DNA of 12,442 nt from contig JBJFEZ010000021.1 in NCBI GenBank assembly GCA_051891195.1, positions 1 to 12,442 of the forward strand. The letters are read 5' to 3'. The notes under the pieces were generated by a model that ran no database searches, was not told the DNA's origin, and saw only the letters and a program-made list of their open reading frames with translations. The position numbers were made by a program, and so were the translations under genes. Every line of letters begins with the position of its first letter. The first letter of the stretch is position 1. This DNA comes from CAG-273 sp051891195. GTDB taxonomy: Bacteria; Bacillota; Clostridia; TANB77; CAG-508. This document shows positions 1-6,979 of the stretch, one piece after another.

Positions 1-1
1 T

Positions 2-814
2 GATGCAGTAGAAAATACAACTAATAAAACAACAATAACATTAGGAAGATATAGTGATTTTACAGTAGCAGAAGATGAAACATTACCAACACCAGCGCAA
101 ACTGCAAGTAAAACTGATTATGATATACCAACACCTATTACAATTGACCCTTATAATATTATTGAAATATCAAGTGGCTTTGCAGGAGGAACCTTTGGAG
201 AAGAAGAATATAGTGCAGCAAGTAGTTATGGAAATACAAAAGCACTTAATTTGCAAGAATGGATAAGCACAAGTTTAGATAATGGAGGCTATTATATAGC
301 AAGATATGAAGCAAGTAAAAATGGAGAAAAGGCAGCTTCAAAAGCAACAACAATATCGTCAACAACAAGTAGTAGCACAACAATAACAGATGGAATGTTA
401 TGGAATTTTATAACCCAACCAAATGCAGCAATAGCTGCAAAAGCAATGTACCCATATTTAGCAGATGCAAAATATTATAGTGATTTAATAAATAGTTATG
501 CATGGGATACAGCAATAATATTTATAGAGGCATATTCAGGAGATACAACTTATGCAACAAAAAAAGGAAGTAATATAAAGTCTAGTATAGCCAAAACAGG
601 AGAAAATGCAGATAAAAGATGTAACATACAAGATATGGCAGGGAATGTGTTTGAATGGTCAACAGAAACCTTTATGGATTCCAACAATCCTTGTGATTAT
701 AGAGGAGGATTCTACTACTACAACAGCAACCCCACGACTTCAGAAAGGGCTATAGCCACAACTTCAACTGCTGTATACGGTGTATCGTTTAGATGCTCAC
801 TTTGTGTAAAGTAG
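2..814 (+). CDS. FGE-sulfatase/C-type-lectin-fold protein, 5' end outside window; candidate DGR target
   Basis: The frame is open from base 2 with no stop, so the gene enters from the left and only its last 270 codons are visible; the TTG at 251 is an internal Leu codon, not a start. Visible parts are a Ser/Thr-rich linker (about 343-390), a GGYYIARYEAS segment (about 284-316), the family signature NIQDMAGNVFEWSTE (about 623-667), and a C-terminal YRGGFYYYN...SFRCSLCVK block (698-811). D-x-GNVxEW followed by RGG and a terminal FR is typical of the formylglycine-generating-enzyme (SUMF1/EgtB-like) fold, a C-type-lectin-like fold. In gut Clostridia such proteins are often surface or secreted binding proteins rather than enzymes, and this fold is the usual target of diversity-generating retroelements. 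I see no clear catalytic Cys pair, so binding is more likely than catalysis (inference). A signal or anchor would lie upstream of the window. Fold confidence is high; function is unsure. Confidence 0.8.
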   Translation, partial: DAVENTTNKTTITLGRYSDFTVAEDETLPTPAQTASKTDYDIPTPITIDPYNIIEISSGFAGGTFGEEEYSAASSYGNTKALNLQEWISTSLDNGGYYIARYEASKNGEKAASKATTISSTTSSSTTITDGMLWNFITQPNAAIAAKAMYPYLADAKYYSDLINSYAWDTAIIFIEAYSGDTTYATKKGSNIKSSIAKTGENADKRCNIQDMAGNVFEWSTETFMDSNNPCDYRGGFYYYNSNPTTSERAIATTSTAVYGVSFRCSLCVK

Positions 815-832
815 CACTAAGTCCTGCGGGGA
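701..832 (+). other. Putative DGR variable region with GC-rich 3' tail
   Basis: The 3' end of the FGE-like gene changes composition. Six of the seven codons at 710-730 are TTC, TAC, TAC, TAC, AAC, AGC or AAC, all C-ending, whereas the rest of the gene strongly prefers TAT, AAT and AGT. The segment runs RGGFYYYNSNPTTSER...SFRCSLCVK and is followed just after the stop by the GC-rich stretch GTCCTGCGGGGA (821-832). Placement at the C-terminus of a CLec-fold protein, NNC codons (as expected from AAC templates mutated at A) and a GC-rich end like an IMH element are known hallmarks of DGR variable regions. No template repeat or reverse transcriptase was found in the window, so this is inference. 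Confidence 0.45.
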
Positions 833-937
833 ATAAATTAGAAAAATAAAATACAATGGAAAGTTATGTTAAATTGCTTTAAAAAAGTTAATTAGCAAAC
901 CGAAGATATGAGTTATGTCCACTAGTGGAGATTTTTC

Positions 938-970
938 AAAGAGTTTTGTAATATTACAAAGCTCTTTTGC
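938..970 (+). terminator. Rho-independent terminator after the FGE-like gene
   Basis: AAAGAG (938-943) pairs with CTCTTT (962-967), and the inner TTTGTAAT/ATTACAAA arms extend the stem through one G-U pair to a small AU loop. CTCTTTTGCTTTT supplies the T-rich tail. It lies about 125 bases past the stop at 814 and before the next promoter at 1017, so it probably ends the transcript of the upstream gene. Confidence 0.7.
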
Positions 971-1016
971 TTTTACATGAGCCGCATAACTACTGAAATC
1001 TAGGCTGTTTTTTTGA

Positions 1017-1045
1017 TTGACAGATTTTACTAGTTGTGATATAAT
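1017..1045 (+). promoter_or_regulatory. Consensus sigma-A promoter with extended -10
   Basis: A perfect -35 TTGACA (1017-1022) and a perfect -10 TATAAT (1040-1045) are separated by 17 bases, with TG at 1037-1038 giving an extended -10. It sits about 50 bases ahead of the start codon of the glycosyltransferase at 1097, which has AAGGAG at 1085-1090. A start near 1052 is expected, so the leader is short. This is the strongest promoter in the window and should express the two envelope-polymer genes constitutively. Confidence 0.85.
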
Positions 1046-1096
1046 TCTATAGTTAAATGTTATAATTTTAATAATACAAATATTAAGGAGAAGCAC

Positions 1097-2332
1097 ATGG
1101 GTAAAACAATTCAATTTGGATTAGGTTTTGTAACAGGAAGACCTAATGTATGTAAAGTAATCAATAATACTTATGAGCACTTAGTAAATCAATTTAAAAA
1201 TATGGATGATAAAGTTGAATTGACCATATTTATTTTGTTTGATTTAGGCTATCAATATACAACAAGAGTTGATTTCTATGGCTTAATGCCAAATGTATAT
1301 AAAGACGTAAAAATTAAATACATTACTCCAGAAGACATTGAGGAAATGAAAAAAAGACTAATTGGAAGAGAAAAACTAACTAAGGAAGAAGCTGAATTAT
1401 TCTTTGGTCATGGACATGCTAAAGGTAGAAATACATTAATGTATTATGCTTTGTTAAGAGGTATGGACTACCTTTTATTTTGGGACGATGATGAATATCC
1501 TGTGGCCTGTATAAAAGATGAAGAAACAAAAGAAATTACTTGGAAAGAACAAAACAATGTATTAATGCATTATAAATACATACAAAATGCAGATGCAACT
1601 ATAGGATATCACTGTGGATATATTTCGCCAATTCCATATGTAGAACTAAACGAAGATGTTGATGAAAAATTATTTAAAGACTATATAGAAGCAATTAGTA
1701 ATGAGATTGTGTCATGGGATTCTATTAAGCAAAAATTTGTAAAAGATAATGGAATTACATATGCTAATAAGAAAATAAGTAATGAAGAAGGAGCTTATGA
1801 AATTCAAAGTGATGGAGTAGGTAAATGGGTAGTTGGTTCTACATTATGCTTAAACTTAAAACATATTGATAAAATACCTGCATTTTATAATCCAGAAGGA
1901 GCAAGGGGAGAAGACACATTCTTTTCAACAAAATTAAACAATTCAAAAGTAATTAAGGTACCGGTTTATCATTTTCACGATGGTTTTTTGAAATATACTA
2001 GTATATTAAGAAAAAAGTATCCAAAAACACTAAGAAAAATAAAACTAGAAGATGAACAAATAGCAAAAAGATTTATACAAGCCTCTAGAGGCTGGATTAA
2101 ATATAAACCACTTTTTCAATATATAATGGATAAAGAAAACTACAATGAAAAAATGCAAGTAATATATCAAAAATTAAAAGCAGGAATTCCAGAAGTGAAT
2201 AAACTATTTGAAGGAGAAGACTGCAATATTTTATTAGAAGATCTAAAACAATATGATAAAAATGTAAAAAAACACTATGATGAATACTTAAAAACTAATG
2301 AAATATGGAATAAGTTAAAATTAGAAATATAA
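1097..2332 (+). CDS. GT-A fold glycosyltransferase (GT2-like)
   Basis: This 411-residue cytosolic protein has no signal peptide or clear membrane segment. The N-terminus (FGLGFVTGRPNV) begins a Rossmann-like nucleotide-sugar domain. GHGHAKGRNTLMYYAL (about 103-119) precedes YLLFWDDDEYP, where D130-D132 form the DxD motif that binds the metal and nucleotide-sugar phosphate. VVGSTLCLN and RGEDTFFS (E272, D273) match the acceptor-side ED motif of GT2-type enzymes. The C-terminal ~110 residues are Lys-rich and helical. ATG at 1097 has AAGGAG seven bases upstream. It lies 11 bases before a CDP-glycerol transferase gene, so the pair likely builds or decorates a teichoic-acid-like or capsular polymer. 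Donor sugar and acceptor cannot be read from the sequence. Class assignment is confident; the exact role is not. Confidence 0.8.
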   Translation: MGKTIQFGLGFVTGRPNVCKVINNTYEHLVNQFKNMDDKVELTIFILFDLGYQYTTRVDFYGLMPNVYKDVKIKYITPEDIEEMKKRLIGREKLTKEEAELFFGHGHAKGRNTLMYYALLRGMDYLLFWDDDEYPVACIKDEETKEITWKEQNNVLMHYKYIQNADATIGYHCGYISPIPYVELNEDVDEKLFKDYIEAISNEIVSWDSIKQKFVKDNGITYANKKISNEEGAYEIQSDGVGKWVVGSTLCLNLKHIDKIPAFYNPEGARGEDTFFSTKLNNSKVIKVPVYHFHDGFLKYTSILRKKYPKTLRKIKLEDEQIAKRFIQASRGWIKYKPLFQYIMDKENYNEKMQVIYQKLKAGIPEVNKLFEGEDCNILLEDLKQYDKNVKKHYDEYLKTNEIWNKLKLEI

Positions 2333-2343
2333 AAGGTGTTTAT

Positions 2344-3960
2344 ATGAAAAAAAAAGTTAACTTAGTTAATATTAAAATAATAGAAAAAAAAGCATATATT
2401 GAAATTTTATATAAAACCAATAAAGAACATGGCAAAATAAAAGCATATTTAAAATCAAGCAAAAGAAAATATTATTTTAATATAAAAACCTATTCGTTTT
2501 CACAAGAAATAGATTATATTAAACTTACTATAAGTTTAAATATTAACACTATAGATAAATTTAAGTTTGTTTTAAAAGAAGATAATATAGTATATGATGA
2601 AGTAATATTCCTAGATAATAAAGACGAAAAAATAAATGAATTAGATATACCTTATAAAATTTTTATTAATTCATATGTTATGACAATTAATGATAAAGAA
2701 GGAAGTTTTAATATAACCAAAAGAAAGCTATTAGATAAGTTTAAATATGAATTATTAAAAACTATAAAAGCAAAGAAAAAATATCATAAATGGTATATTT
2801 TAAACTTTTTTAAAACAAAAGAAAAATATTATTTGTTAAATGATAGAATTATGTATGGAGATGATAATGCTGAACAATTATTTAATTACATAAACTTGAA
2901 TGACAAAAAAATGAAAAAATATACTTATTTTGTATTAGATAAAAACTCTCCAAATTTTAAAGAAATAAAAAAGATTGGAAAAGTATTAAAATATGGTTCT
3001 TTCTTACACAAAATAAAATACATAAATTGTAAAATGGTTATATCGTCACATGCTAGTTATTATGATAGAGTATTTAATCCATTTAATAAACAAGAAATGA
3101 CAGTATATAAAGACGTTATAAATAAACAATTTGTGTTTCTACAACATGGGGTTATTATGAATGATGTACACAACATTTTAAACAGAGAACATATTATAGC
3201 AGACCTTTTCATTACAACTACTCAAGATGAATATGAAGATGTAAAGAAAAACTATATGTATGATGAAGAAGAAATAGTGTGTACAGGACTTGCAAGATTT
3301 GATAAATTGCAAGATGAAAGAAAGAAAATAATATTAATTGCTCCTACTTGGAGGGCTTTTTTATCAGATGTGGATTATACAAACGATGGAGGCAATTCAT
3401 TAGAAAATTCAGAATTTTATCAAAAATATCAAAGTTTATTAAATCGTAAAGATTTAATAAATATAGTAAAAGAATACGAATATAAAATTCAGTTTTTATT
3501 ACATCCAGCGTCAGAACAGTATAAAAAAAGTTTTTTAAATTTACAAAAAGAGAATGTAGATATTTTATCTACAAAAGATATAAGATATTCTACATTATTT
3601 AAAGAATGTTCAATGTTTATTACAGATTATTCAAGTACGCATTTTGACGTGGCATTTTTACAAAAGCCAATAATATACTATCAATTTGATCAAGATAAAT
3701 TTTTTAATTCACATTACAATAAAGGCTATTTTGATTATGGAAAAGATGGCTTTGGAGAATTAATAGAAGAAGAAGAAAACTTAGTAAATAAAATTATTTT
3801 CTATATAAAAAATAACTGTGAAATAGAAAAAAAATATAAAGATATAATAAAAAATACATTTCACTATTTAGATTATAATAATGCACAAAGGATTTTAGTA
3901 GAAATAAAAAAATTAAGCAATAAAAATGAAAAAAATTATAGATTTAATTCAGTACATTAA
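2344..3960 (+). CDS. CDP-glycerol glycerophosphotransferase family protein (TagF/TarF-like)
   Basis: The 538-residue protein carries the motifs of the Glyphos_transf family (TagB/TagF type): FVFLQHGVIMND (H268-G269), LIAPTWRAFL, FLLHPA (H387-P388), and FITDYSSTHFDVAFLQKPIIYY (T427-S431). Enzymes of this family move glycerol phosphate or ribitol phosphate from a CDP-polyol to a growing wall or lipoteichoic acid at the inner face of the membrane; both histidines and the TDYSS motif belong to the active site. The first ~140 residues lack these motifs and are Lys/Ile-rich, probably a membrane-associating or acceptor domain. ATG at 2344 follows AAAGGTG after an 11-base gap, so it is co-transcribed with the glycosyltransferase. 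Its last codons lie in a 16-bp hairpin. Whether it is a primase or a polymerase is not decidable here. Confidence 0.88.
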   Translation: MKKKVNLVNIKIIEKKAYIEILYKTNKEHGKIKAYLKSSKRKYYFNIKTYSFSQEIDYIKLTISLNINTIDKFKFVLKEDNIVYDEVIFLDNKDEKINELDIPYKIFINSYVMTINDKEGSFNITKRKLLDKFKYELLKTIKAKKKYHKWYILNFFKTKEKYYLLNDRIMYGDDNAEQLFNYINLNDKKMKKYTYFVLDKNSPNFKEIKKIGKVLKYGSFLHKIKYINCKMVISSHASYYDRVFNPFNKQEMTVYKDVINKQFVFLQHGVIMNDVHNILNREHIIADLFITTTQDEYEDVKKNYMYDEEEIVCTGLARFDKLQDERKKIILIAPTWRAFLSDVDYTNDGGNSLENSEFYQKYQSLLNRKDLINIVKEYEYKIQFLLHPASEQYKKSFLNLQKENVDILSTKDIRYSTLFKECSMFITDYSSTHFDVAFLQKPIIYYQFDQDKFFNSHYNKGYFDYGKDGFGELIEEEENLVNKIIFYIKNNCEIEKKYKDIIKNTFHYLDYNNAQRILVEIKKLSNKNEKNYRFNSVH

Positions 3961-3981
3961 TTTCAAATGTACTGAATTAAA
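3943..3981 (+). repeat. Perfect 16-bp inverted repeat over the stop of the TagF-like gene
   Basis: TTTAATTCAGTACATT (3943-3958) and AATGTACTGAATTAAA (3966-3981) are exact reverse complements with a 7-base loop. The left arm includes the last codons of the CDS ending at 3960. A second palindrome, ACTAATTT-A-AAATTAGT, follows at 3981-3997. There is no T-tract after the stem, so this is a weak terminator at best, or a 3'-end mRNA-stabilising hairpin. Confidence 0.6.
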
Positions 3982-4017
3982 CTAATTTAAAATTAGTGAA
4001 AAGAGATGAAGAAATAA

Positions 4018-4119
4018 ATGGAAAATTATATTGTAAAAAAATATGAAAAAGATGCTGTAATAGAACAAGCTATAAAAAAATTAACGGTTGAAGTTATGGT
4101 TAAAGAGAATCGGATTTGA
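4018..4119 (+). pseudogene. 5' fragment of the GNAT gene, separated by a +1 frameshift
   Basis: ATG at 4018 has a purine-rich upstream AGAGATGAAG and opens a 33-codon frame (MENYIVKKYEK...VMVKENRI) ending in TGA at 4117-4119. The next frame continues directly as the GNAT body. The N-terminal residues look like the first strand and helix of a GNAT protein. Joining at ATT-T-GAA (4114-4120) gives a 152-residue product, the normal size for this family, whereas the downstream frame alone lacks the first strand. This is either a true frameshift mutation, a sequencing error, or a programmed +1 shift. The join could lie anywhere between 4085 and 4117, because the second frame is closed by TAA at 4082-4084. 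Confidence 0.6.
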
Positions 4120-4477
4120 AGCTTTTGAAGAAAAGTATTTAAGTAAAAACTATGACGCCGAAAACTTATATATATGGTATATACAACAAGAAGAAAAAGT
4201 TATAGCAACTATGATGCTAAATAAAGTAGACAAAGAAATTGGTAGAATAGAAAATGTATGCTGTGATATAGAATATAGAGGAAAGGGACTAGCAAAAAGA
4301 ATATTAGACGAAATACTTGATTTTTCAAGAGAGATTAATTTGCAAAAATTGCAATTAGGAACTTATGAAAGTCTAGAAAGAGCAATTGGATTTTATAAAA
4401 AGTGGGGATTTGTTGAAAAAGAAGAGCAAAGAAATCCAATAACTAATGCTAGATATTATGAAATGATATTAAATTAA
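4088..4477 (+). CDS. GNAT family N-acetyltransferase, main part (probably frameshifted)
   Basis: From a TTG at 4088 this frame encodes 129 residues. RGKGLAKRIL matches the acetyl-CoA pyrophosphate loop (Q/RxxGxG/A) of GNAT motif A, preceded by the beta-strand IGRIENVCCDIEY, and RAIGFYKKWGFVEKEE matches motif B, with a final RYYEMIL strand. GNAT enzymes move the acetyl group of acetyl-CoA to an amine; the substrate is not predictable. The TTG has no Shine-Dalgarno site, while an ATG at 4018 in another frame does and encodes a fitting N-terminus, so translation probably begins there with a +1 shift before 4118 (inference). The stop at 4477 overlaps the ribosome site AAAGAGG of pth, indicating co-transcription with it. 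Confidence 0.75.
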   Translation: MKLWLKRIGFEAFEEKYLSKNYDAENLYIWYIQQEEKVIATMMLNKVDKEIGRIENVCCDIEYRGKGLAKRILDEILDFSREINLQKLQLGTYESLERAIGFYKKWGFVEKEEQRNPITNARYYEMILN

Positions 4478-4490
4478 AGAGGAAAATAAA

Positions 4491-5048
4491 ATGTATTTAA
4501 TTGTAGGACTTGGAAACCCAGAGCCAGAATATAGCAAAACAAGACACAATATGGGGTTTGATGTAATTAATAAAATAGCTAAAAAATATGAAATAGACCT
4601 ATCTAGAACTAAATTTAATGGAATATATGGAAGTGGAAATATAGAAGGAGAAAAGGTAATATTATTAAAACCTCAAACATATATGAATTTAAGTGGACAA
4701 GCAATAAAACCTTTTATAGACTTTTATAAAATACCATTAGAAAATGTTTTAGTTATATATGATGATATGGATGTAGAGATTGGAAACATTAAAATGCGTA
4801 AAAAAGGCGGACCAGGTACGCATAATGGTGCTAAATCGGTAGTTCACGAACTTGCATCAGAAGAATTTCCAAGAATAAGAGTAGGAATTGGCAAACCGGC
4901 AGACGAATATGATGCTATTGACTATGTAATAGGAAAATTAGAAGAAGAACAGTATAACGCTTTAGAAAAAGGAATAGAAAAAGCTGCGGAAGCTATTTCA
5001 TACTACATTATAAAAGGTATTGACTTAGCTATGAATAAATATAATTAA
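4491..5048 (+). CDS. pth: Peptidyl-tRNA hydrolase
   Basis: At 185 residues it has the standard length for bacterial Pth. It hydrolyses the ester bond of peptidyl-tRNA that drops off ribosomes, freeing tRNA for reuse, and is essential in most bacteria. Visible motifs are GLGNPEPEYSKTRHNMGFD (N9, catalytic H19), KPQTYMNLSG (N66), VIYDDMDVEIG (D92) and GGPGTHNGAKS (N112); these correspond to E. coli N10, H20, N68, D93 and N114. ATG at 4491 has AAAGAGG (4476-4482) at good spacing, overlapping the stop of the GNAT frame. It is followed 22 bases later by the RNase E/G gene. All key residues are intact, so the identification is firm. Confidence 0.97.
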   Translation: MYLIVGLGNPEPEYSKTRHNMGFDVINKIAKKYEIDLSRTKFNGIYGSGNIEGEKVILLKPQTYMNLSGQAIKPFIDFYKIPLENVLVIYDDMDVEIGNIKMRKKGGPGTHNGAKSVVHELASEEFPRIRVGIGKPADEYDAIDYVIGKLEEEQYNALEKGIEKAAEAISYYIIKGIDLAMNKYN

Positions 5049-5070
5049 TTTAGAAAGGTAAATATAGAAA

Positions 5071-6276
5071 ATGCAAGAAATAATAATTAGTCAAGACACG
5101 CAAAACAATAAAATAGTAGCTCTAGTTGAAAATGGAAAGTTAGTAGAAAAATATGAAGAAAGAGAAGATCAAAAAAGGCTAGAAGGAAATATATATTTAG
5201 GAAAAGTAGAAAATGTTTTAGTTGGAATGCAAGCAGCTTTTGTTAATATTGGAGTAAATAAAAATACATTTATACATATTAAAGATATTATACCAAAAGT
5301 AAGTAATGAAACTGGAAACAAAAATGAAAATTTAAGCAATTATGATATAAAAAATTATATACATACAGGAATGCCAATATTGGTGCAAGTAAAAAGAGAT
5401 AGTACCAATAAAAAAGGAGCAAGAGTATCAACACATATTAGCTTACCAGGTAGATTTGTAGTATTAATGCCAAATACTGAATTTATCACAATATCTAAAA
5501 AAATAGAAAAAGAACAAGAGAGAAAAAGACTTACTGAAATTGCAAAAAAAATAATTCCACAAGGTTACGGAATTATTATAAGAACATCTGCAAAAGGAAA
5601 AAATGAGCAACTTATACAAAAAGATATAGAAGAAGTACTAAAGCAATATAATGAAATAATAAGAAAAGCAAAAGAATATGAAAAAGTAAATAATTTTAAA
5701 CCAGTTTTATTATACAAAAGTAATGGCATTGTTGAAAAAATTTTAATAGAAACTGTAGACCAAGATTTAGGAAGAATTATTACAAACAATAGTGAAGTAA
5801 GTAGCTATGCACAAAAATTTTTAAAAGACACAGGATTTGAAACAAAAATTAAACTAGAACTAAAAAAGGAACAAAACGTATTAAATATATATGATGTAGA
5901 AGAACAAATAGAAAAGGCAAATAACCGTAAAATTTGGCTTAAATGTGGAGGATTTATTACTATTGATAAAACAGAAGCATTAACTGCCATAGATGTAAAC
6001 TCTGGAAAGTATGTAGGAAATAAAAACCTAGAGCAAACAGTATTTACGGTAAATAAAGAAGCAACTATAGAAATAGCAAAACAATTAAGATTAAGAGACA
6101 TTGGTGGAATTATAATTATTGATTATATTGATATGAAAGAAAAAGAGACAAAGCAGAAAATACTAGAAATATTAGAAGAAAATATAAAAAAAGATCGTTC
6201 AAAAATTCAAATAGTAGGATTTACACCATTAGATTTACTTGAAATGACAAGAAAACATATGTGTAGTAATGACTAG
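5071..6276 (+). CDS. rng: Ribonuclease E/G family protein, short form without Zn-link
   Basis: An RNase E/G-type endoribonuclease of 401 residues, cleaving single-stranded AU-rich RNA in rRNA and mRNA processing. In order: an S1-type RNA-binding segment (EGNIYLGKVENVLVGMQAAF, FVNIGVNKNTFIHI), the 5'-sensor/RNase H-like region, and the catalytic DNase I-like core with D308 (TEALTAIDVNSGKYVG) and D351 (IIIIDYIDM). The 43-residue spacing equals that of D303 and D346 in E. coli RNase E. GFTPLDLLEMTRKHM is followed at once by CSND and the stop. The CPxCxG Zn-link that normally follows and holds the dimers together is absent in all frames before trmB. ATG 5071 follows AGAAAGG. The stop at 6276 abuts the trmB ribosome site, so the genes are co-transcribed. 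Family is certain; the gene symbol is by best match. Confidence 0.9.
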   Translation: MQEIIISQDTQNNKIVALVENGKLVEKYEEREDQKRLEGNIYLGKVENVLVGMQAAFVNIGVNKNTFIHIKDIIPKVSNETGNKNENLSNYDIKNYIHTGMPILVQVKRDSTNKKGARVSTHISLPGRFVVLMPNTEFITISKKIEKEQERKRLTEIAKKIIPQGYGIIIRTSAKGKNEQLIQKDIEEVLKQYNEIIRKAKEYEKVNNFKPVLLYKSNGIVEKILIETVDQDLGRIITNNSEVSSYAQKFLKDTGFETKIKLELKKEQNVLNIYDVEEQIEKANNRKIWLKCGGFITIDKTEALTAIDVNSGKYVGNKNLEQTVFTVNKEATIEIAKQLRLRDIGGIIIIDYIDMKEKETKQKILEILEENIKKDRSKIQIVGFTPLDLLEMTRKHMCSND

Positions 6277-6288
6277 AAGGAGTAAAAT

Positions 6289-6960
6289 TTGAGAATTAGA
6301 TACAAACCTTGGGCAAGAAAAGAATTAGAAGAAAGCAAATTTTATAGAGAATATCCAGAAAAAATAATTGGAAAATGGAAAGAAGAATATGAAAGACCTA
6401 ACCAACCTTTATTTGTAGAACTTGGATGTGGTAAAGGTGGGTTTATTTCACAAATGGCGTTTTTACATCCAGAAAACAATTACTTAGCTATTGATTTAGT
6501 AGACCCTATGTTAGGCTTAGCTAAAAGAAAAATAGAAGAGGTATATTCACAAGGAAAAAGACAAGTAGATAATGTTATACTTACTAGGTTTGATATTGAA
6601 AGAATATTATTAATTTTAAACAAACAAGATGCGGTAGAAGGAATATATATAAATTTTTGCAATCCTTGGCCTAGAGGAAAACATCATAAAAAAAGGCTAA
6701 CATATACAAGACAATTAGAACATTATAAAGAGTTTTTAAAAACAAATGGAAATATTTATTTTAAAACAGATGATGATAATTTATTTGAAGAAAGCATACA
6801 TTATTTTGAAGATGCTGGATTTAAAATTATAAAATTAACAAGAGACTTAAAAAATGAGGAAAACTTTTGGGAGAACATAGAAACAGAGCACGAGAAAATG
6901 TTTTCAGAACAAGGAATAAAAATAAAAGCATTAATTTGCCAAAAGTGTGACAAACCTTAG
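6289..6960 (+). CDS. trmB: tRNA (guanine-N7-)-methyltransferase
   Basis: The 223-residue class I SAM methyltransferase makes m7G46 in the variable loop of tRNAs. VELGCGKGGF (residues 43-52) is SAM motif I, YLAIDLVDPM holds the motif II acidic residue, and NFCNPWPRGKHHKKRLT is the TrmB signature corresponding to NFxDPWPKxRHxKRR, with Asn in place of Asp, a variant I recall from clostridial relatives. IYFKTDDDNLF and the final TEHEKMFSEQGIKIKAL are also typical. The start is TTG at 6289, supported by a strong AGAAGGAG (6275-6282) and by the conserved N-terminus RIRYKPWA; no ATG lies nearby in frame. It is tightly packed between rng and the PAP2 gene. Confidence 0.95.
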   Translation: MRIRYKPWARKELEESKFYREYPEKIIGKWKEEYERPNQPLFVELGCGKGGFISQMAFLHPENNYLAIDLVDPMLGLAKRKIEEVYSQGKRQVDNVILTRFDIERILLILNKQDAVEGIYINFCNPWPRGKHHKKRLTYTRQLEHYKEFLKTNGNIYFKTDDDNLFEESIHYFEDAGFKIIKLTRDLKNEENFWENIETEHEKMFSEQGIKIKALICQKCDKP

Positions 6961-6979
6961 AAGGGAAAGTTTATCATAT

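Noticed and set aside
75..266. 63-codon plus-strand frame in the first gene
   Set aside because: It overlaps the long frame open from base 2, which carries the FGE motifs; this frame is Gln/Leu/Lys-rich with no recognisable fold.
918..929. 12-bp palindrome TCCACTAGTGGA
   Set aside because: A few such palindromes are expected by chance in 12 kb, and nothing around it suggests an operator.
869..1114. Open frame on the minus strand opposite the intergenic region
   Set aside because: It overlaps the consensus promoter and the start of the glycosyltransferase, has no ribosome site, and its protein is a low-complexity Ile/Leu/Phe mix.
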